A DNA stretch of 64,000 nucleotides from Tolypothrix sp. PCC 7712 (GCF_025860405.1 NZ_CP063785.1:4030001-4094000); one strand, 5' to 3'. Shown: positions 54,823 to 64,000, numbered from the stretch's first letter. A program made the numbers and translations. The notes: generated by a model not told the origin, from the letters alone.

Positions 54823-55508
54823 GCCTTATTCCACCCAGCGTATATTTTCCAACAACTGACAGATTGTTTTGGCTCACACTGCCCATAGGGAAATATAGCC
54901 CAAAAGTAAGGCAGATGAGGGAGCAGAGGTAGTAAGGGGTAGAGAAGTAAGAGAGAAATTCTTCCCATTACCGATTACCAATTACCCGTTATCTTAAAAA
55001 TTTTTGACTATATGAATAAAAAATACTAATACCTACTTCCTCACACCTAGTTCCTTGTTCCTAAGTTGTGAACTTATACAGTTTGTCACAGCTAAATTAT
55101 CTTTAGTTTGTGTTTTTTCGTGAACTACCTCAATATGTCATCTTCGTGACAGTTTTTTTTCCCAATAGCAAATTTGTCGACTACAAAAGCAAGCACAACT
55201 GCTGAAACTCTTGCTGTGAGTAGGTAAACTATAAGTTTTACGAATTGTTATCGTTTGTAAATAAAATGGATAATCTATTGACTTTTTGTCAATTAGTTTG
55301 AACTTCAAAGGCAGAGTAGACAATTATTCCAGTGATTTTGAATTATTGTTAAATTCTCTCCAACAATGTACAACTTAAGACTTTATAATTCAACAGAAAC
55401 AAACTTCCACATCGGGTCTTAATCGCCCCCCAGAAAATCTGGCGGATGCGATAATGGTTAACTTTGTGGTTTCCTGATTCCTCATTCCTTATCTTGAGAG
55501 GAGGTCGA
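54823..55508. promoter_or_regulatory. psaA upstream region
   Basis: 686 bases between the lipoprotein gene (minus) and psaA (plus). No credible gene. A long AT-rich leader is normal for the light-regulated psaAB operon. No HLR1 or other regulator site was recognised with confidence. GAGAGGAGG lies just upstream of the psaA ATG and is a strong ribosome site. Confidence 0.55.
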
Positions 55509-57767
55509 ATGACGATTAGTCCTCCGGAGCGAGAGGAAAAAAAGGCAAAAGTACTAGTCGATAACGATCCGGTACCTACCTCTTTTGAGAGATGGGCACA
55601 ACCTGGACACTTCGACAGAACCTTAGCCAGAGGTCCCAAAACCACCACATGGATTTGGAACCTACACGCCCTCGCCCACGATTTTGATACACATACAAGC
55701 GATCTACAAGATATCTCCCGCAAGATATTCGCAGCCCACTTTGGTCACTTAGCTGTAGTGACTATTTGGTTGAGCGGGATGATATTCCACGGTGCTAAGT
55801 TCTCTAACTACGAAGCTTGGCTCAGTGACCCACTCAACGTTAAGCCTAGTGCTCAAGTCGTTTGGCCTATTGTCGGGCAAGACATCTTAAATGCCGATCT
55901 CGGCGGCGGCTTCTATGGTATCCAAACCACCTCTGGCTGGTTCCATATATGGCGTGGCTGGGGTATTACCAACTCATTCCAGCTCTACTGCACTGCCATT
56001 GGCGGTTTAGTATTAGCAGGCTTGTTCCTGTTTGCTGGTTGGTTCCATTACCACAAGCGTGCTCCTAAACTGGAATGGTTCCAGAATGTGGAATCCATGC
56101 TGAATCACCACCTGCAAGTATTGCTAGGCTGTGGTTCCTTGGGATGGGCTGGACACTTAATTCACGTGTCTGCACCAACAAACAAGCTATTGGATGCAGG
56201 GGTAGCTGTTAAAGATATCCCCTTGCCCCACGAGTTGATCCTGAACAAGAGCGTGCTAATTGACCTCTTCCCAGGTTTTGCAAATGGTATAGCACCTTTC
56301 TTCACCTTGAACTGGGGTGCTTATGCTGACTTCCTAACCTTTAAAGGTGGTCTTAACCCAGTCACAGGCGGCTTGTGGATGACTGATATTTCTCATCACC
56401 ACTTAGCGATCGCTGTACTGTTCATTATTGCTGGTCACCAATACCGCACCAACTGGGGTATCGGTCACAGCATTAAAGAGCTCCTCGAAAACCACAAAGG
56501 CCCGTTCACAGGTGAAGGTCATAAAGGTCTTTACGAAAACCTGACCACATCTTGGCACGCTCAGTTGGCAACAAACCTTGCCTTCTATGGCTCCTTGACT
56601 ATCATCGTCGCGCACCACATGTACGCGATGCCACCCTATCCATATTTGGCAACTGACTACGCTACGCAGTTGTGTATCTTTACTCACCATATGTGGATCG
56701 GTGGTTTCCTGATTGTTGGTGGTGCTGCTCACGCTGCGATTTTCATGGTGCGTGATTACGATCCAGTTGTTAACCAAAACAACGTACTGGATCGGGTACT
56801 TCGTCACCGAGATGCGATTATCTCTCACTTAAACTGGGTTTGTATCTTCCTTGGCTTCCACAGCTTTGGACTGTACATCCACAACGACACAATGCGTGCC
56901 TTGGGCCGTCCCCAAGACATGTTCTCCGATACAGCAATTCAATTGCAGCCAGTATTTGCTCAGTGGATACAAAATATCCATGCCTTAGCTCCAGGTGGAA
57001 CAGCGCCCAATGCTTTAGAACCTGTTAGCTATGTATTCGGCGGCGGTATTTTGGCTGTAGGCGGTAAAGTAGCAGCTGCTCCCATTGCTTTGGGTACAGC
57101 AGACTTCTTAATTCACCACATTCATGCCTTTACCATTCACGTAACCGTTCTCATCCTATTAAAGGGTGTGCTGTATGCTCGTAGTTCTCGTCTGATTCCA
57201 GACAAGGCAAACTTGGGCTTCCGCTTCCCTTGCGATGGGCCAGGTCGTGGTGGTACATGTCAAGTATCCGGTTGGGATCATGTATTCCTCGGACTATTCT
57301 GGATGTACAACTCCCTATCAATTGTACTTTTCCACTTCAGCTGGAAGATGCAATCTGATGTTTGGGGAACTGTAGACGCAGCAGGTAATGTAACTCACAT
57401 TACTGGTGGTAACTTTGCCCAAAGTGCCATCACAATCAACGGCTGGTTGCGTGACTTCTTGTGGGCGCAAGCTTCACAGGTAATCAACTCCTACGGAAGT
57501 GCGCTGTCTGCTTATGGTCTAATCTTCTTGGGCGCTCACTTTGTATGGGCATTCAGCTTGATGTTCCTGTTCAGTGGTCGTGGTTACTGGCAAGAACTCA
57601 TTGAATCCATTGTTTGGGCTCATAATAAACTGAAGGTAGCACCAGCAATTCAACCTCGCGCTTTGAGCATCACTCAAGGTCGGGCAGTAGGTGTAGCTCA
57701 CTACCTCTTAGGAGGAATTGCTACTACCTGGGCATTCTTCCACGCACATATTCTTTCAGTAGGGTAG
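55509..57767 (+). CDS. psaA: Photosystem I P700 apoprotein A1
   Basis: 752 residues from the ATG at 55509 (MTISPPEREEKKAKVLV), set by the ribosome site GAGAGGAGGTCGA and by family starts. Eleven membrane helices rich in His for chlorophyll binding. The FX cluster cysteines are in FPCDGPGRGGTC (~residues 574-585). With PsaB it forms the reaction-centre core that carries P700 and moves electrons from plastocyanin or cytochrome c6 to ferredoxin across the thylakoid. Full length, no breaks. Confidence 0.98.
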   Translation: MTISPPEREEKKAKVLVDNDPVPTSFERWAQPGHFDRTLARGPKTTTWIWNLHALAHDFDTHTSDLQDISRKIFAAHFGHLAVVTIWLSGMIFHGAKFSNYEAWLSDPLNVKPSAQVVWPIVGQDILNADLGGGFYGIQTTSGWFHIWRGWGITNSFQLYCTAIGGLVLAGLFLFAGWFHYHKRAPKLEWFQNVESMLNHHLQVLLGCGSLGWAGHLIHVSAPTNKLLDAGVAVKDIPLPHELILNKSVLIDLFPGFANGIAPFFTLNWGAYADFLTFKGGLNPVTGGLWMTDISHHHLAIAVLFIIAGHQYRTNWGIGHSIKELLENHKGPFTGEGHKGLYENLTTSWHAQLATNLAFYGSLTIIVAHHMYAMPPYPYLATDYATQLCIFTHHMWIGGFLIVGGAAHAAIFMVRDYDPVVNQNNVLDRVLRHRDAIISHLNWVCIFLGFHSFGLYIHNDTMRALGRPQDMFSDTAIQLQPVFAQWIQNIHALAPGGTAPNALEPVSYVFGGGILAVGGKVAAAPIALGTADFLIHHIHAFTIHVTVLILLKGVLYARSSRLIPDKANLGFRFPCDGPGRGGTCQVSGWDHVFLGLFWMYNSLSIVLFHFSWKMQSDVWGTVDAAGNVTHITGGNFAQSAITINGWLRDFLWAQASQVINSYGSALSAYGLIFLGAHFVWAFSLMFLFSGRGYWQELIESIVWAHNKLKVAPAIQPRALSITQGRAVGVAHYLLGGIATTWAFFHAHILSVG

Positions 57768-57892
57768 CAATCAGCTATATGGAGTACTGAGTGCTGAGTA
57801 CTGAGTGCTGAGAATTCAGAAATCAATACTCAAAACTCAGAACTCCCAAAGCTGAAACATGATGGCTAAAGGTCAGAGGAATTATCAAACCT
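57768..57892. repeat. psaA-psaB spacer with short repeats
   Basis: 125 bases. GTACTGAGTGCTGAG units repeat at about 57783-57815. The genes are expected to be one transcript. Confidence 0.55.
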
Positions 57893-60118
57893 ATGGCAAC
57901 AAAATTTCCAAAATTTAGCCAGGATCTCGCACAGGACCCGACTACTCGTCGGATATGGTATGCGATCGCAACAGGCAATGACTTTGAAAGCCATGATGGC
58001 ATGACTGAAGAAAATCTTTACCAAAAGATTTTCGCCACTCACTTCGGTCACTTGGCAATCATCTTCCTGTGGGCTTCCAGCCTCCTGTTCCACGTAGCCT
58101 GGCAAGGTAACTTTGAACAGTGGATCACAGATCCCCTTCACATTCGCCCCATCGCCCATGCGATTTGGGATCCCCACTTTGGTAAACCAGCTATTGAAGC
58201 TTTTACCCAAGCTGGTGCTAGCAACCCCGTAAACATTTCTTACTCTGGTGTTTACCACTGGTGGTATACCCAAGGTATGAGAACCAATGCTGACCTCTAC
58301 GCAGGTTCTATCTTCCTGCTGTTGTTCGCATCAGTTCTATTGTTTGCTGGCTGGTTGCACTTGCAACCCAAGTTCCGTCCAAGCCTAGCTTGGTTTAAGA
58401 ATGCTGAATCTCGCCTTAACCACCACTTAGCAGGTTTGTTTGGCGTTAGCTCTTTGGCTTGGGCTGGTCACTTGATTCACGTTGCTATCCCCGAAGCTCG
58501 CGGACAGCACGTAGGTTGGGATAACTTCCTCACAACTCCTCCTCACCCAGCAGGGTTGCAACCCTTCTTTACTGGTAACTGGGGTGTTTACGCTCAAAAC
58601 CCTGACACAGCTGGTCATGTATTTGGTACATCCCAAGGTGCAGGTACTGCAATTCTCACCTTCTTAGGTGGTTTCCACCCTCAAACAGAAGCTCTGTGGC
58701 TGACTGACAACGCTCATCACCACTTGGCAATTGCTGTTCTCTTCATTGTTGCTGGTCATATGTACCGTACCAACTTTGGTATTGGTCACAGCATCAAAGA
58801 AATGATGAATGCCAAAACTTTCTTTGGCAAACCAGTTGAAGGGCCATTCAACATGCCTCACCAAGGCATTTATGACACCTACAACAACTCCCTGCACTTC
58901 CAATTGGGTTGGCACCTAGCAACATTGGGTGTTCTCACCTCTTGGGTAGCGCAACATATGTACTCCATGCCTTCCTATGCGTTTATCGCTAAGGACTACA
59001 CCACACAGGCAGCGTTGTACACCCACCACCAATACATAGCCATCTTCTTGATGGTTGGTGCTTTCGCTCACGGCGCTATCTTCTGGGTTCGTGACTATGA
59101 TCCCGAACAAAACAAAGGTAACGTACTAGAGCGTGTGCTACAGCACAAAGAAGCGATTATCTCCCACCTCAGCTGGGTATCTCTCTTCTTAGGTTTCCAC
59201 ACCTTAGGCTTGTACGTTCACAACGACGTAGTAGTTGCTTTCGGTACACCTGAAAAACAAATCCTGATTGAGCCAGTATTTGCTCAGTTCGTCCAAGCAG
59301 CTAATGGTAAGGTACTGTACGGATTGGATGTACTTTTGTCCAACCCCGAAAGTGTTGCTTACACAGCTTATCCTAACTACGCTAACGTCTGGTTACCTGG
59401 TTGGTTAGATGCTATCAATGCTGGTACCAACTCTCTGTTCTTAACAATTGGCCCTGGCGACTTCTTGGTACACCATGCGATCGCCTTAGGTCTGCACACC
59501 ACCACCTTGATTCTCGTTAAGGGTGCTTTGGATGCTCGTGGTTCCAAGCTGATGCCCGATAAAAAGGACTTCGGTTATGCATTCCCTTGCGACGGCCCTG
59601 GTCGTGGCGGTACTTGCGACATCTCTGCTTGGGACGCTTTCTATCTAGCTCTGTTCTGGGCATTGAACACAGTAGGTTGGTTAACCTTCTACTGGCACTG
59701 GAAACACCTGGGTATTTGGCAAGGTAACGTTGCTCAGTTCAACGAAAACTCCACATACCTCATGGGCTGGTTCCGTGATTACCTCTGGGCTAACTCTGCT
59801 CAGTTGATCAACGGTTACAACCCATACGGCGTGAATAACCTGTCTGTTTGGGCTTGGATGTTCCTATTCGGACACCTAGTATGGGCAACAGGCTTCATGT
59901 TCCTCATCTCCTGGAGAGGTTACTGGCAAGAGTTGATTGAAACTATTGTTTGGGCACACGAGCGTACTCCTCTAGCTAACCTAGTTCGCTGGAAAGACAA
60001 GCCCGTTGCACTCTCCATCGTTCAAGCTCGCTTGGTTGGTCTAACTCACTTCGCTGTGGGCTATGTTCTCACCTACGCAGCGTTCCTAATTGCTTCTACT
60101 GCTGGTAAGTTCGGTTGA
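57893..60118 (+). CDS. psaB: Photosystem I P700 apoprotein A2
   Basis: 741 residues, full length, starting MATKFPKFSQDLAQDPTTRR. FX cluster cysteines in FPCDGPGRGGTC (~563-574), identical in sequence to PsaA, as they must be to share the cluster. Eleven membrane helices. It pairs with PsaA. Terminator downstream at 60148. Confidence 0.98.
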   Translation: MATKFPKFSQDLAQDPTTRRIWYAIATGNDFESHDGMTEENLYQKIFATHFGHLAIIFLWASSLLFHVAWQGNFEQWITDPLHIRPIAHAIWDPHFGKPAIEAFTQAGASNPVNISYSGVYHWWYTQGMRTNADLYAGSIFLLLFASVLLFAGWLHLQPKFRPSLAWFKNAESRLNHHLAGLFGVSSLAWAGHLIHVAIPEARGQHVGWDNFLTTPPHPAGLQPFFTGNWGVYAQNPDTAGHVFGTSQGAGTAILTFLGGFHPQTEALWLTDNAHHHLAIAVLFIVAGHMYRTNFGIGHSIKEMMNAKTFFGKPVEGPFNMPHQGIYDTYNNSLHFQLGWHLATLGVLTSWVAQHMYSMPSYAFIAKDYTTQAALYTHHQYIAIFLMVGAFAHGAIFWVRDYDPEQNKGNVLERVLQHKEAIISHLSWVSLFLGFHTLGLYVHNDVVVAFGTPEKQILIEPVFAQFVQAANGKVLYGLDVLLSNPESVAYTAYPNYANVWLPGWLDAINAGTNSLFLTIGPGDFLVHHAIALGLHTTTLILVKGALDARGSKLMPDKKDFGYAFPCDGPGRGGTCDISAWDAFYLALFWALNTVGWLTFYWHWKHLGIWQGNVAQFNENSTYLMGWFRDYLWANSAQLINGYNPYGVNNLSVWAWMFLFGHLVWATGFMFLISWRGYWQELIETIVWAHERTPLANLVRWKDKPVALSIVQARLVGLTHFAVGYVLTYAAFLIASTAGKFG

Positions 60119-60147
60119 TCTGGCTACTAGTTTTGTAGGTAATTAAT

Positions 60148-60181
60148 AAAAAATCCCCTGCCGCAAGGTAGGGGATTTTTT
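60148..60181 (+). terminator. psaAB operon terminator
   Basis: AAAAAATCCCCT (60148-60159) and AGGGGATTTTTT (60170-60181) form a 12-bp stem, with a T-rich tail. It lies 30 bases after the psaB stop. Confidence 0.85.
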
Positions 60182-60233
60182 ATTGGGATAGTAACAAGAT
60201 TAAATTTTCTTTTTATTAATGGGAAGGATAAAG

Positions 60234-60266
60234 AAAGGGCGGGCAAGATGCCCACCCCACAAGAAA
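60234..60266. repeat. REP flanking the RAYT gene, left
   Basis: AAAGGGCGGGCAAGATGCCC then ACCCCACAAGAAAA. An inverted copy lies on the other side of the gene. Confidence 0.75.
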
Positions 60267-60296
60267 AAGCACAATAAAAATAAGTAATTCAACTAA

Positions 60297-60767
60297 ATGC
60301 ACCAGCCAAAGTTGAAAATTTTTCAGAGAAGATTGCCTCATTGGGAGTTAGAGGGGGCAATTTATTTTATTACCTTTAATACTTGGGAGAAGTTAGAACT
60401 TAGCCCAGAAGCTAGAGAAATAGTTTTTAATTCTTGCTTGTTTTTTGATAAAAACAGATATCAGTTATTTGTCTTTGTAGTTATGACAAATCATGTGCAT
60501 TTACTCATTCAGCCATTACTCAAATCTGACAATGAGTTTTGGTCACTGAGTAGTATTATGAACAGTATTAAAAGTTATAGTGCTAAACAAATTCCCAAAG
60601 TTATGAAACATATAGGCACAGTTTGGCAAGATGAAAGATATGACCGTATTGTTAGGAATGACCAAGAGTTTCAACAATACTGGCAATACATTAGAGAAAA
60701 TCCTGTAAAAGAAGGGCTGTCATCAAGCCCAGAAGATTACCCTTTCTTTTGGCAACTTCCCGAATAA
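60297..60767 (+). CDS. REP-associated tyrosine transposase (RAYT)
   Basis: 156 residues, Y1-transposase fold. HUH motif at His66/His68 in VMTNHVHLLIQP. The likely catalytic tyrosine is Tyr131 in the segment QQYWQYIRENPVKEG. The ERYDRIVRNDQEFQQYWQYI stretch is typical of RAYTs. Inverted REPs lie on both sides, within 31 and 37 bases of the gene, the classic RAYT arrangement. The same REP core occurs at many other places in this window, so this enzyme may be the source of their spread. Confidence 0.88.
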   Translation: MHQPKLKIFQRRLPHWELEGAIYFITFNTWEKLELSPEAREIVFNSCLFFDKNRYQLFVFVVMTNHVHLLIQPLLKSDNEFWSLSSIMNSIKSYSAKQIPKVMKHIGTVWQDERYDRIVRNDQEFQQYWQYIRENPVKEGLSSSPEDYPFFWQLPE

Positions 60768-60803
60768 TTTCAATCATGAAATTTTCTCTTCTCCTGTCAA
60801 ATT

Positions 60804-60838
60804 TTCTCTTGTGGGGTGGGCATCTTGCCCGCCCTTTG
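60804..60838. repeat. REP flanking the RAYT gene, right (inverted)
   Basis: TTCTCTTGTGGGGTGGGCAT then CTTGCCCGCCCTTTG, the inverted match of the left copy. Confidence 0.75.
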
Positions 60839-60865
60839 TAGCCTTAAGTGGCAATTTAAAATTAA

Positions 60866-62080
60866 CTATTGACTCGATTTAATTCTCTCTATTGCCTCTG
60901 CATATTGTTTTGTATCTCCTTGTTGTAAATAAAGGTTAGCAGCTTGCTGCCAATCTTTAATTGCACCTTGCTTATCTCCTAATACATAGCGAACCCAAGC
61001 CCGATTATAGTAAACAGTAGGCTTTTTTGCGTTTAAATGAATCGCTTTATTATAGTCTTGTAAAGCTCCCTGGTTATCACCTAAATTGAAGCGAGCAAGA
61101 CCTCGATTGTTATAAGCATCATCATATACAGGTCGGAGTTTAATTGCTATGTTGGAGTCTTGTAATGCTCCTTGATTATCTCCTAATTCAATCCGCAAGC
61201 CAGCGCGAACGGTGTAAGCTAAAAAGCTTTGAGAGTAAAACTCAATTGCTTTATTGCAGTCTTGCAATGCACCCTGTCTATCCCCTAATTCCCCTCGTAA
61301 TCTAGCGCGAGCGATGTAATTTAAATAACTTTTAGATTCAAGCTCAATTGCTTTATTGTAGTCTTGCAAAGCACCCTGTTTATCCCCTAATTCATTCCGT
61401 AATCTAGCGCGATCGCTGTAAGAATAACTGTTAAGTTCAGGTTCAAGCTCAATTACTTTATCATAGTCTTGCAAAGCACCTTGTTTATCCCCTTTCCTAG
61501 AAATCGAATCATACCGAAGTTCAGCGCGCTTTTTGTAAGCAAAATGCTTTTTAGGTTCAAGCTTAATTGCCTTATTGTAGTCTTCTAAAGCTCTTTTTTT
61601 GTCATTGTCATTTAAGGAATAGTGACGTAATTCACCTCGCCCAAGATAAAGTTGGTAATTATTTGGGTCAATTTGAATTGCTTGGTTGTAACGTTTTAAC
61701 CTTGCATTGCTATCACCATTCCATGAAGTAAAATTTAATAGATAACTACCCTTGTTATTAGGGTCAATTTGAATCGCTTTTTTGATATCTTCTATAAATC
61801 CTAACTCATCGCCTAATTTATCACGAACTTCAGCCCGTTCAATGTATAACTGGGGGTTTTTAGAATCTAGCTTAATCGCTGTGTTAAGAGCGTCTAAAGC
61901 TGCTTTATAATTTCCAGAAGCCCTATGAGCATTACTTGATTCAATATATTTTGATGGAGAAGTAAAAGATTTCTGCACAGTAGTATAAGCCAAGTGGATT
62001 ATACCTACTCCTATAATTGCTGCACCTATATAATATATTAAGAAATATTTAGACTTGTGATTATTTAAGTTGTTTGTCAT
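60866..62080 (-). CDS. Membrane-anchored TPR protein
   Basis: 404 residues. One membrane segment near 12-34 (YFLIYYIGAAIIGVGIIHLA), then about ten TPR units of 34 residues (e.g. AALDALNTAIKLDSKNPQLY, GALQDYNKAIELESKSYLN, GALQDYNKAIHLNAKKPTVY). The repeats GALQDYNKAI recur but at DNA level are more divergent than those of the CHAT gene. TPRs bind protein partners; none is suggested by the neighbours. The N-terminal anchor leaves the TPRs on one side of the membrane. Confidence 0.82.
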   Translation of the reverse strand: MTNNLNNHKSKYFLIYYIGAAIIGVGIIHLAYTTVQKSFTSPSKYIESSNAHRASGNYKAALDALNTAIKLDSKNPQLYIERAEVRDKLGDELGFIEDIKKAIQIDPNNKGSYLLNFTSWNGDSNARLKRYNQAIQIDPNNYQLYLGRGELRHYSLNDNDKKRALEDYNKAIKLEPKKHFAYKKRAELRYDSISRKGDKQGALQDYDKVIELEPELNSYSYSDRARLRNELGDKQGALQDYNKAIELESKSYLNYIARARLRGELGDRQGALQDCNKAIEFYSQSFLAYTVRAGLRIELGDNQGALQDSNIAIKLRPVYDDAYNNRGLARFNLGDNQGALQDYNKAIHLNAKKPTVYYNRAWVRYVLGDKQGAIKDWQQAANLYLQQGDTKQYAEAIERIKSSQ

Positions 62081-62345
62081 ACAAATAACACCAATTACTG
62101 AATTGAATAGAATTTTTTATAAGAATAAAATTTTTTTGTAGCATTATAAGCATTATAGTAATGTACCAAAAATTTGATTATTATGAGGAAACACAAAAGA
62201 AATGACTCAAGCATGACTAGAATGGGCTAAACGAAGGGGTTATCAGTGGTAGTTAATATTGAGCAATCGCCTCTTTTACTGAATCCAGCCGATAGCATGG
62301 TAAAATTTGACTCTAGCAAATTTAATTTACTGACATAAGTACCAA

Positions 62346-62786
62346 ATGTCCCTTCCCGAAATTACGCAAACACTATTAAAAGCTAAGAAAGAGAAAGGTT
62401 TGAGCTTTGCTGATTTAGAAAAAATTCTGGGACGAGATGAAGTCTGGATTGCTGCTGTATTTTATCGTCAAGCTAGCGCTTCTGAGGAAGAGGCTAAGTT
62501 GCTGCTAGAGGCATTAGAATTAGGGGCTATCTATATTAAAGAGTTAACTGAATGCCCTGTAAAAGGATTAGGCCCAGTCGTACCAACTGATCCGCTGATT
62601 TATCGCTTCTACGAGATTATGCAGGTGTATGGTTTTCCCATTAAAGATGTGATTCAGGAAAAATTTGGTGACGGGATTATGAGCGCAATTGATTTTACCC
62701 TGGATATCGAAAAAGAAGCAGATCCCAAAGGCGATCGCGTGAAAATTATTATGTCAGGAAAATTTCTACCATACAAAAAATGGTAG
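62346..62786 (+). CDS. cynS: Cyanate hydratase (cyanase)
   Basis: 146 residues, normal length. N-terminal helix-turn-helix-like domain (KGLSFADLEKILGRDEVWIA). Active-site residues are visible: Arg87 and Glu90 in YRFYEIMQVYG, Ser113 in GIMSAIDF. It converts cyanate and bicarbonate to ammonia and CO2. In many cyanobacteria it lies with the NtcA-regulated cyanate transporter cynABD, but no transporter is adjacent here. Confidence 0.96.
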   Translation: MSLPEITQTLLKAKKEKGLSFADLEKILGRDEVWIAAVFYRQASASEEEAKLLLEALELGAIYIKELTECPVKGLGPVVPTDPLIYRFYEIMQVYGFPIKDVIQEKFGDGIMSAIDFTLDIEKEADPKGDRVKIIMSGKFLPYKKW

Positions 62787-62808
62787 GGTAAGATTTTATC
62801 TCTAGATA

Positions 62809-62832
62809 GGATAGGTTTTTTCCTATCCTTTT
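62809..62832 (+). terminator. Terminator after cynS
   Basis: GGATAGG-TTTTTT-CCTATCC then TTTT, 22 bases downstream of the cynS stop. Confidence 0.75.
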
Positions 62833-62879
62833 GTGAGTAAATATTGTTTTTAACTGCTAATTTTAAACATTAACTACTC

Positions 62880-63782
62880 TTGACAATAAAAGCTCAAAAA
62901 TCACAGAAATCGAGTAATTTTAACCCTTATTATACTCAGAATAATGGAGCATTATATTTAGGTGACAGTCTAGAACTAATCAAGTGCATTGATGACAACA
63001 CTATTAATTTAATCCTCACTTCACCCCCATTTGCACTGACACGCAAAAAAGAATACGGTAATGAAAGTGCAGAAAAGTATATTGAATGGTTCCTACCTTT
63101 CGCTTCAGAATTTAAAAGAGTACTAGCTGAGGATGGCTCATTTATTTTAGATTTAGGTGGCGCTTATCTTCCTGGAAATCCCGTGCGGAGTATCTATCAA
63201 TATGAGCTTTTGGTGAGATTATGTAAAGAAATTGGCTTTTTTCTCGCCCAAGAATTCTATCACTATAATCCAGCTAGATTACCTACCCCTGCTGAATGGG
63301 TAACAATTAGGAGAATCCGCGTTAAAGATTCAGTCAATGTGGTTTGGTGGTTATCCAAAACCCCCAACCCTAAAGCAGATAATAGAAAAGTTTTAAAACC
63401 ATATAGCCAGAGTATGCAGCAATTACTTAAGCATGGCTATAAAGCAAAAATACGTCCTAGCGGACATGAAATTTCTGATAAATTCCAAAAAGATAATCAA
63501 GGCGCAATTCCGCCTAATTTGCTAGAAATTGCCAATACAGAATCCAATAGCGCTTATTTACGTCGCTGTAAAGAGGCTGGTATAAAACCTCATCCAGCTA
63601 GATTTCCCCAAGCCTTTGCAGAATTCTTTATTAAATTCTTGACTGATGAAGGCGATCTAGTATTAGATCCATTTGCTGGATCTAATACTACGGGATTCGT
63701 TGCTGAAAATTTGCAACGTCAATGGATTGCTTTTGAAATTAATGAAGATTATGTTACTGGAAGTCGTTATCGTTTTAGCTAA
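62880..63782 (+). CDS. PvuII-like N4-cytosine DNA methyltransferase
   Basis: 300 residues from a TTG start; no in-frame ATG lies near. Catalytic motif IV TSPPF at 47-51, then EYGNESAEKYIEWFLPFA, and motif I DPFAGSNTTG near 263-272, so the beta-class order (IV before I). Long stretches match what is known of M.PvuII: RKKEYGN, IRVKDSVNVVWW, RPSGHEI, QGAIPPNLLEI. M.PvuII modifies the inner cytosine in CAGCTG. The same target is likely but inferred. No restriction gene is seen in the remaining 218 bases. Confidence 0.9.
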   Translation: MTIKAQKSQKSSNFNPYYTQNNGALYLGDSLELIKCIDDNTINLILTSPPFALTRKKEYGNESAEKYIEWFLPFASEFKRVLAEDGSFILDLGGAYLPGNPVRSIYQYELLVRLCKEIGFFLAQEFYHYNPARLPTPAEWVTIRRIRVKDSVNVVWWLSKTPNPKADNRKVLKPYSQSMQQLLKHGYKAKIRPSGHEISDKFQKDNQGAIPPNLLEIANTESNSAYLRRCKEAGIKPHPARFPQAFAEFFIKFLTDEGDLVLDPFAGSNTTGFVAENLQRQWIAFEINEDYVTGSRYRFS

Positions 63783-64000
63783 CAATCAGTAAAAAGCGAA
63801 CAGTGAGCAGTTTTTCTCGAGAATACTGAATTATTCACTGTAATAACTACTAAGCTTTTGTGAAGACTAAATCGCCAATTCTAACATTGAACCCACTAAC
63901 TCTTTTAATAGTTATTTAACTAATATTTTTACCTAAGATTGTAAACTTTTGACTCCTACCAGCAAATTTAGATTTCGCCATTAACCTGCATTTTATGCAC
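63783..64000. other. Downstream spacer to window end
   Basis: 218 AT-rich bases with no ORF or hairpin worth calling. Confidence 0.5.

Noticed and set aside
54823..55508. HLR1-type light-regulation sites before psaA
   Set aside because: Looked for paired TTTACA-like hexamers; nothing close enough to report.
55349..60118. Minus-strand ORFs within psaA and psaB
   Set aside because: Shadows of highly biased coding sequence.
1..64000. tRNA and rRNA genes, riboswitches, CRISPR arrays
   Set aside because: Spacers were scanned by eye for T-loop, anticodon-arm and known aptamer signatures; none was convincing. A covariance-model search would be decisive.

Overview
The window reads as a chromosomal segment of a filamentous, Nostocales-type cyanobacterium. 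The evidence is an adjacent psaA-psaB pair (photosystem I), the cyanobacterial order acpP-fabF-tktA, a SipA-like regulator, very many GCGATCGC (HIP1) octamers inside genes and spacers, and a heavy load of short palindromic and MITE-like repeats. No rRNA, tRNA or CRISPR array was recognised.

Layout. 1-1001: acetate-type symporter (cut by the window edge) with its DUF485 partner. 1.0-1.9 kb: nested repeats and a transposase scrap. 1.9-5.6 kb: GNAT acetyltransferase, a beta-helix/SLH surface protein and an unknown protein. 5.7-11.2 kb: a polysaccharide block with a Wzm/Wzt-type ABC exporter and two glycosyltransferases. 12.7-17.6 kb: a minus-strand cluster MbnP-like copper protein / cytochrome bd (cydA with a one-base frameshift, cydB) / MbnH-like di-heme enzyme, with an unknown gene divergent from it. 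19.4-23.6 kb: tktA, fabF, acpP. 24.0 kb: HdrB-like CCG-domain protein. 25-38 kb: accessory and repeat-rich, holding a TPR-CHAT protein and a 1,495-residue NB-ARC protein with 28 near-identical repeats, separated by a tandem MITE array. 38.0-41.6 kb: lpxD, then an operon of a membrane protein with a Cys/Gly/Ser tail, a DUF692 (MNIO) enzyme and its partner. 42-48.3 kb: ion channel with a zinc ribbon, deaminase, NarL-type two-component pair divergent from a Spy-like protein, Coq4-like protein, SipA, and a Tat-exported peroxiredoxin. 48.85-50.6 kb: an IS200/IS605 element with divergent tnpA/tnpB. 50.6-54.8 kb: NHLRC2-like protein, glutaminase and a proline-rich lipoprotein. 55.5-60.2 kb: psaA-psaB. 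60.2-63.8 kb: a RAYT transposase flanked by inverted REPs, a TPR protein, cyanase, and a PvuII-like DNA methyltransferase.

The strongest lead for an undescribed system is the 39.1-41.6 kb operon: a TIGR04222-like membrane protein ending in a seven-cysteine Gly/Ser tail, immediately upstream of a DUF692 multinuclear iron oxidase and a translationally coupled partner. This is the layout expected if the tail is the enzyme's peptide substrate. A second copper-linked lead is the MbnP/MbnH pair wrapped around cytochrome bd.

The repeats yield to direct reading. One MITE family (R185) is exactly 185 bp in two plain copies. Two further copies return to exactly 185 bp once a second, different element and its target duplication are subtracted. 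This shows element-into-element insertion with 9-bp and 10-bp target duplications.
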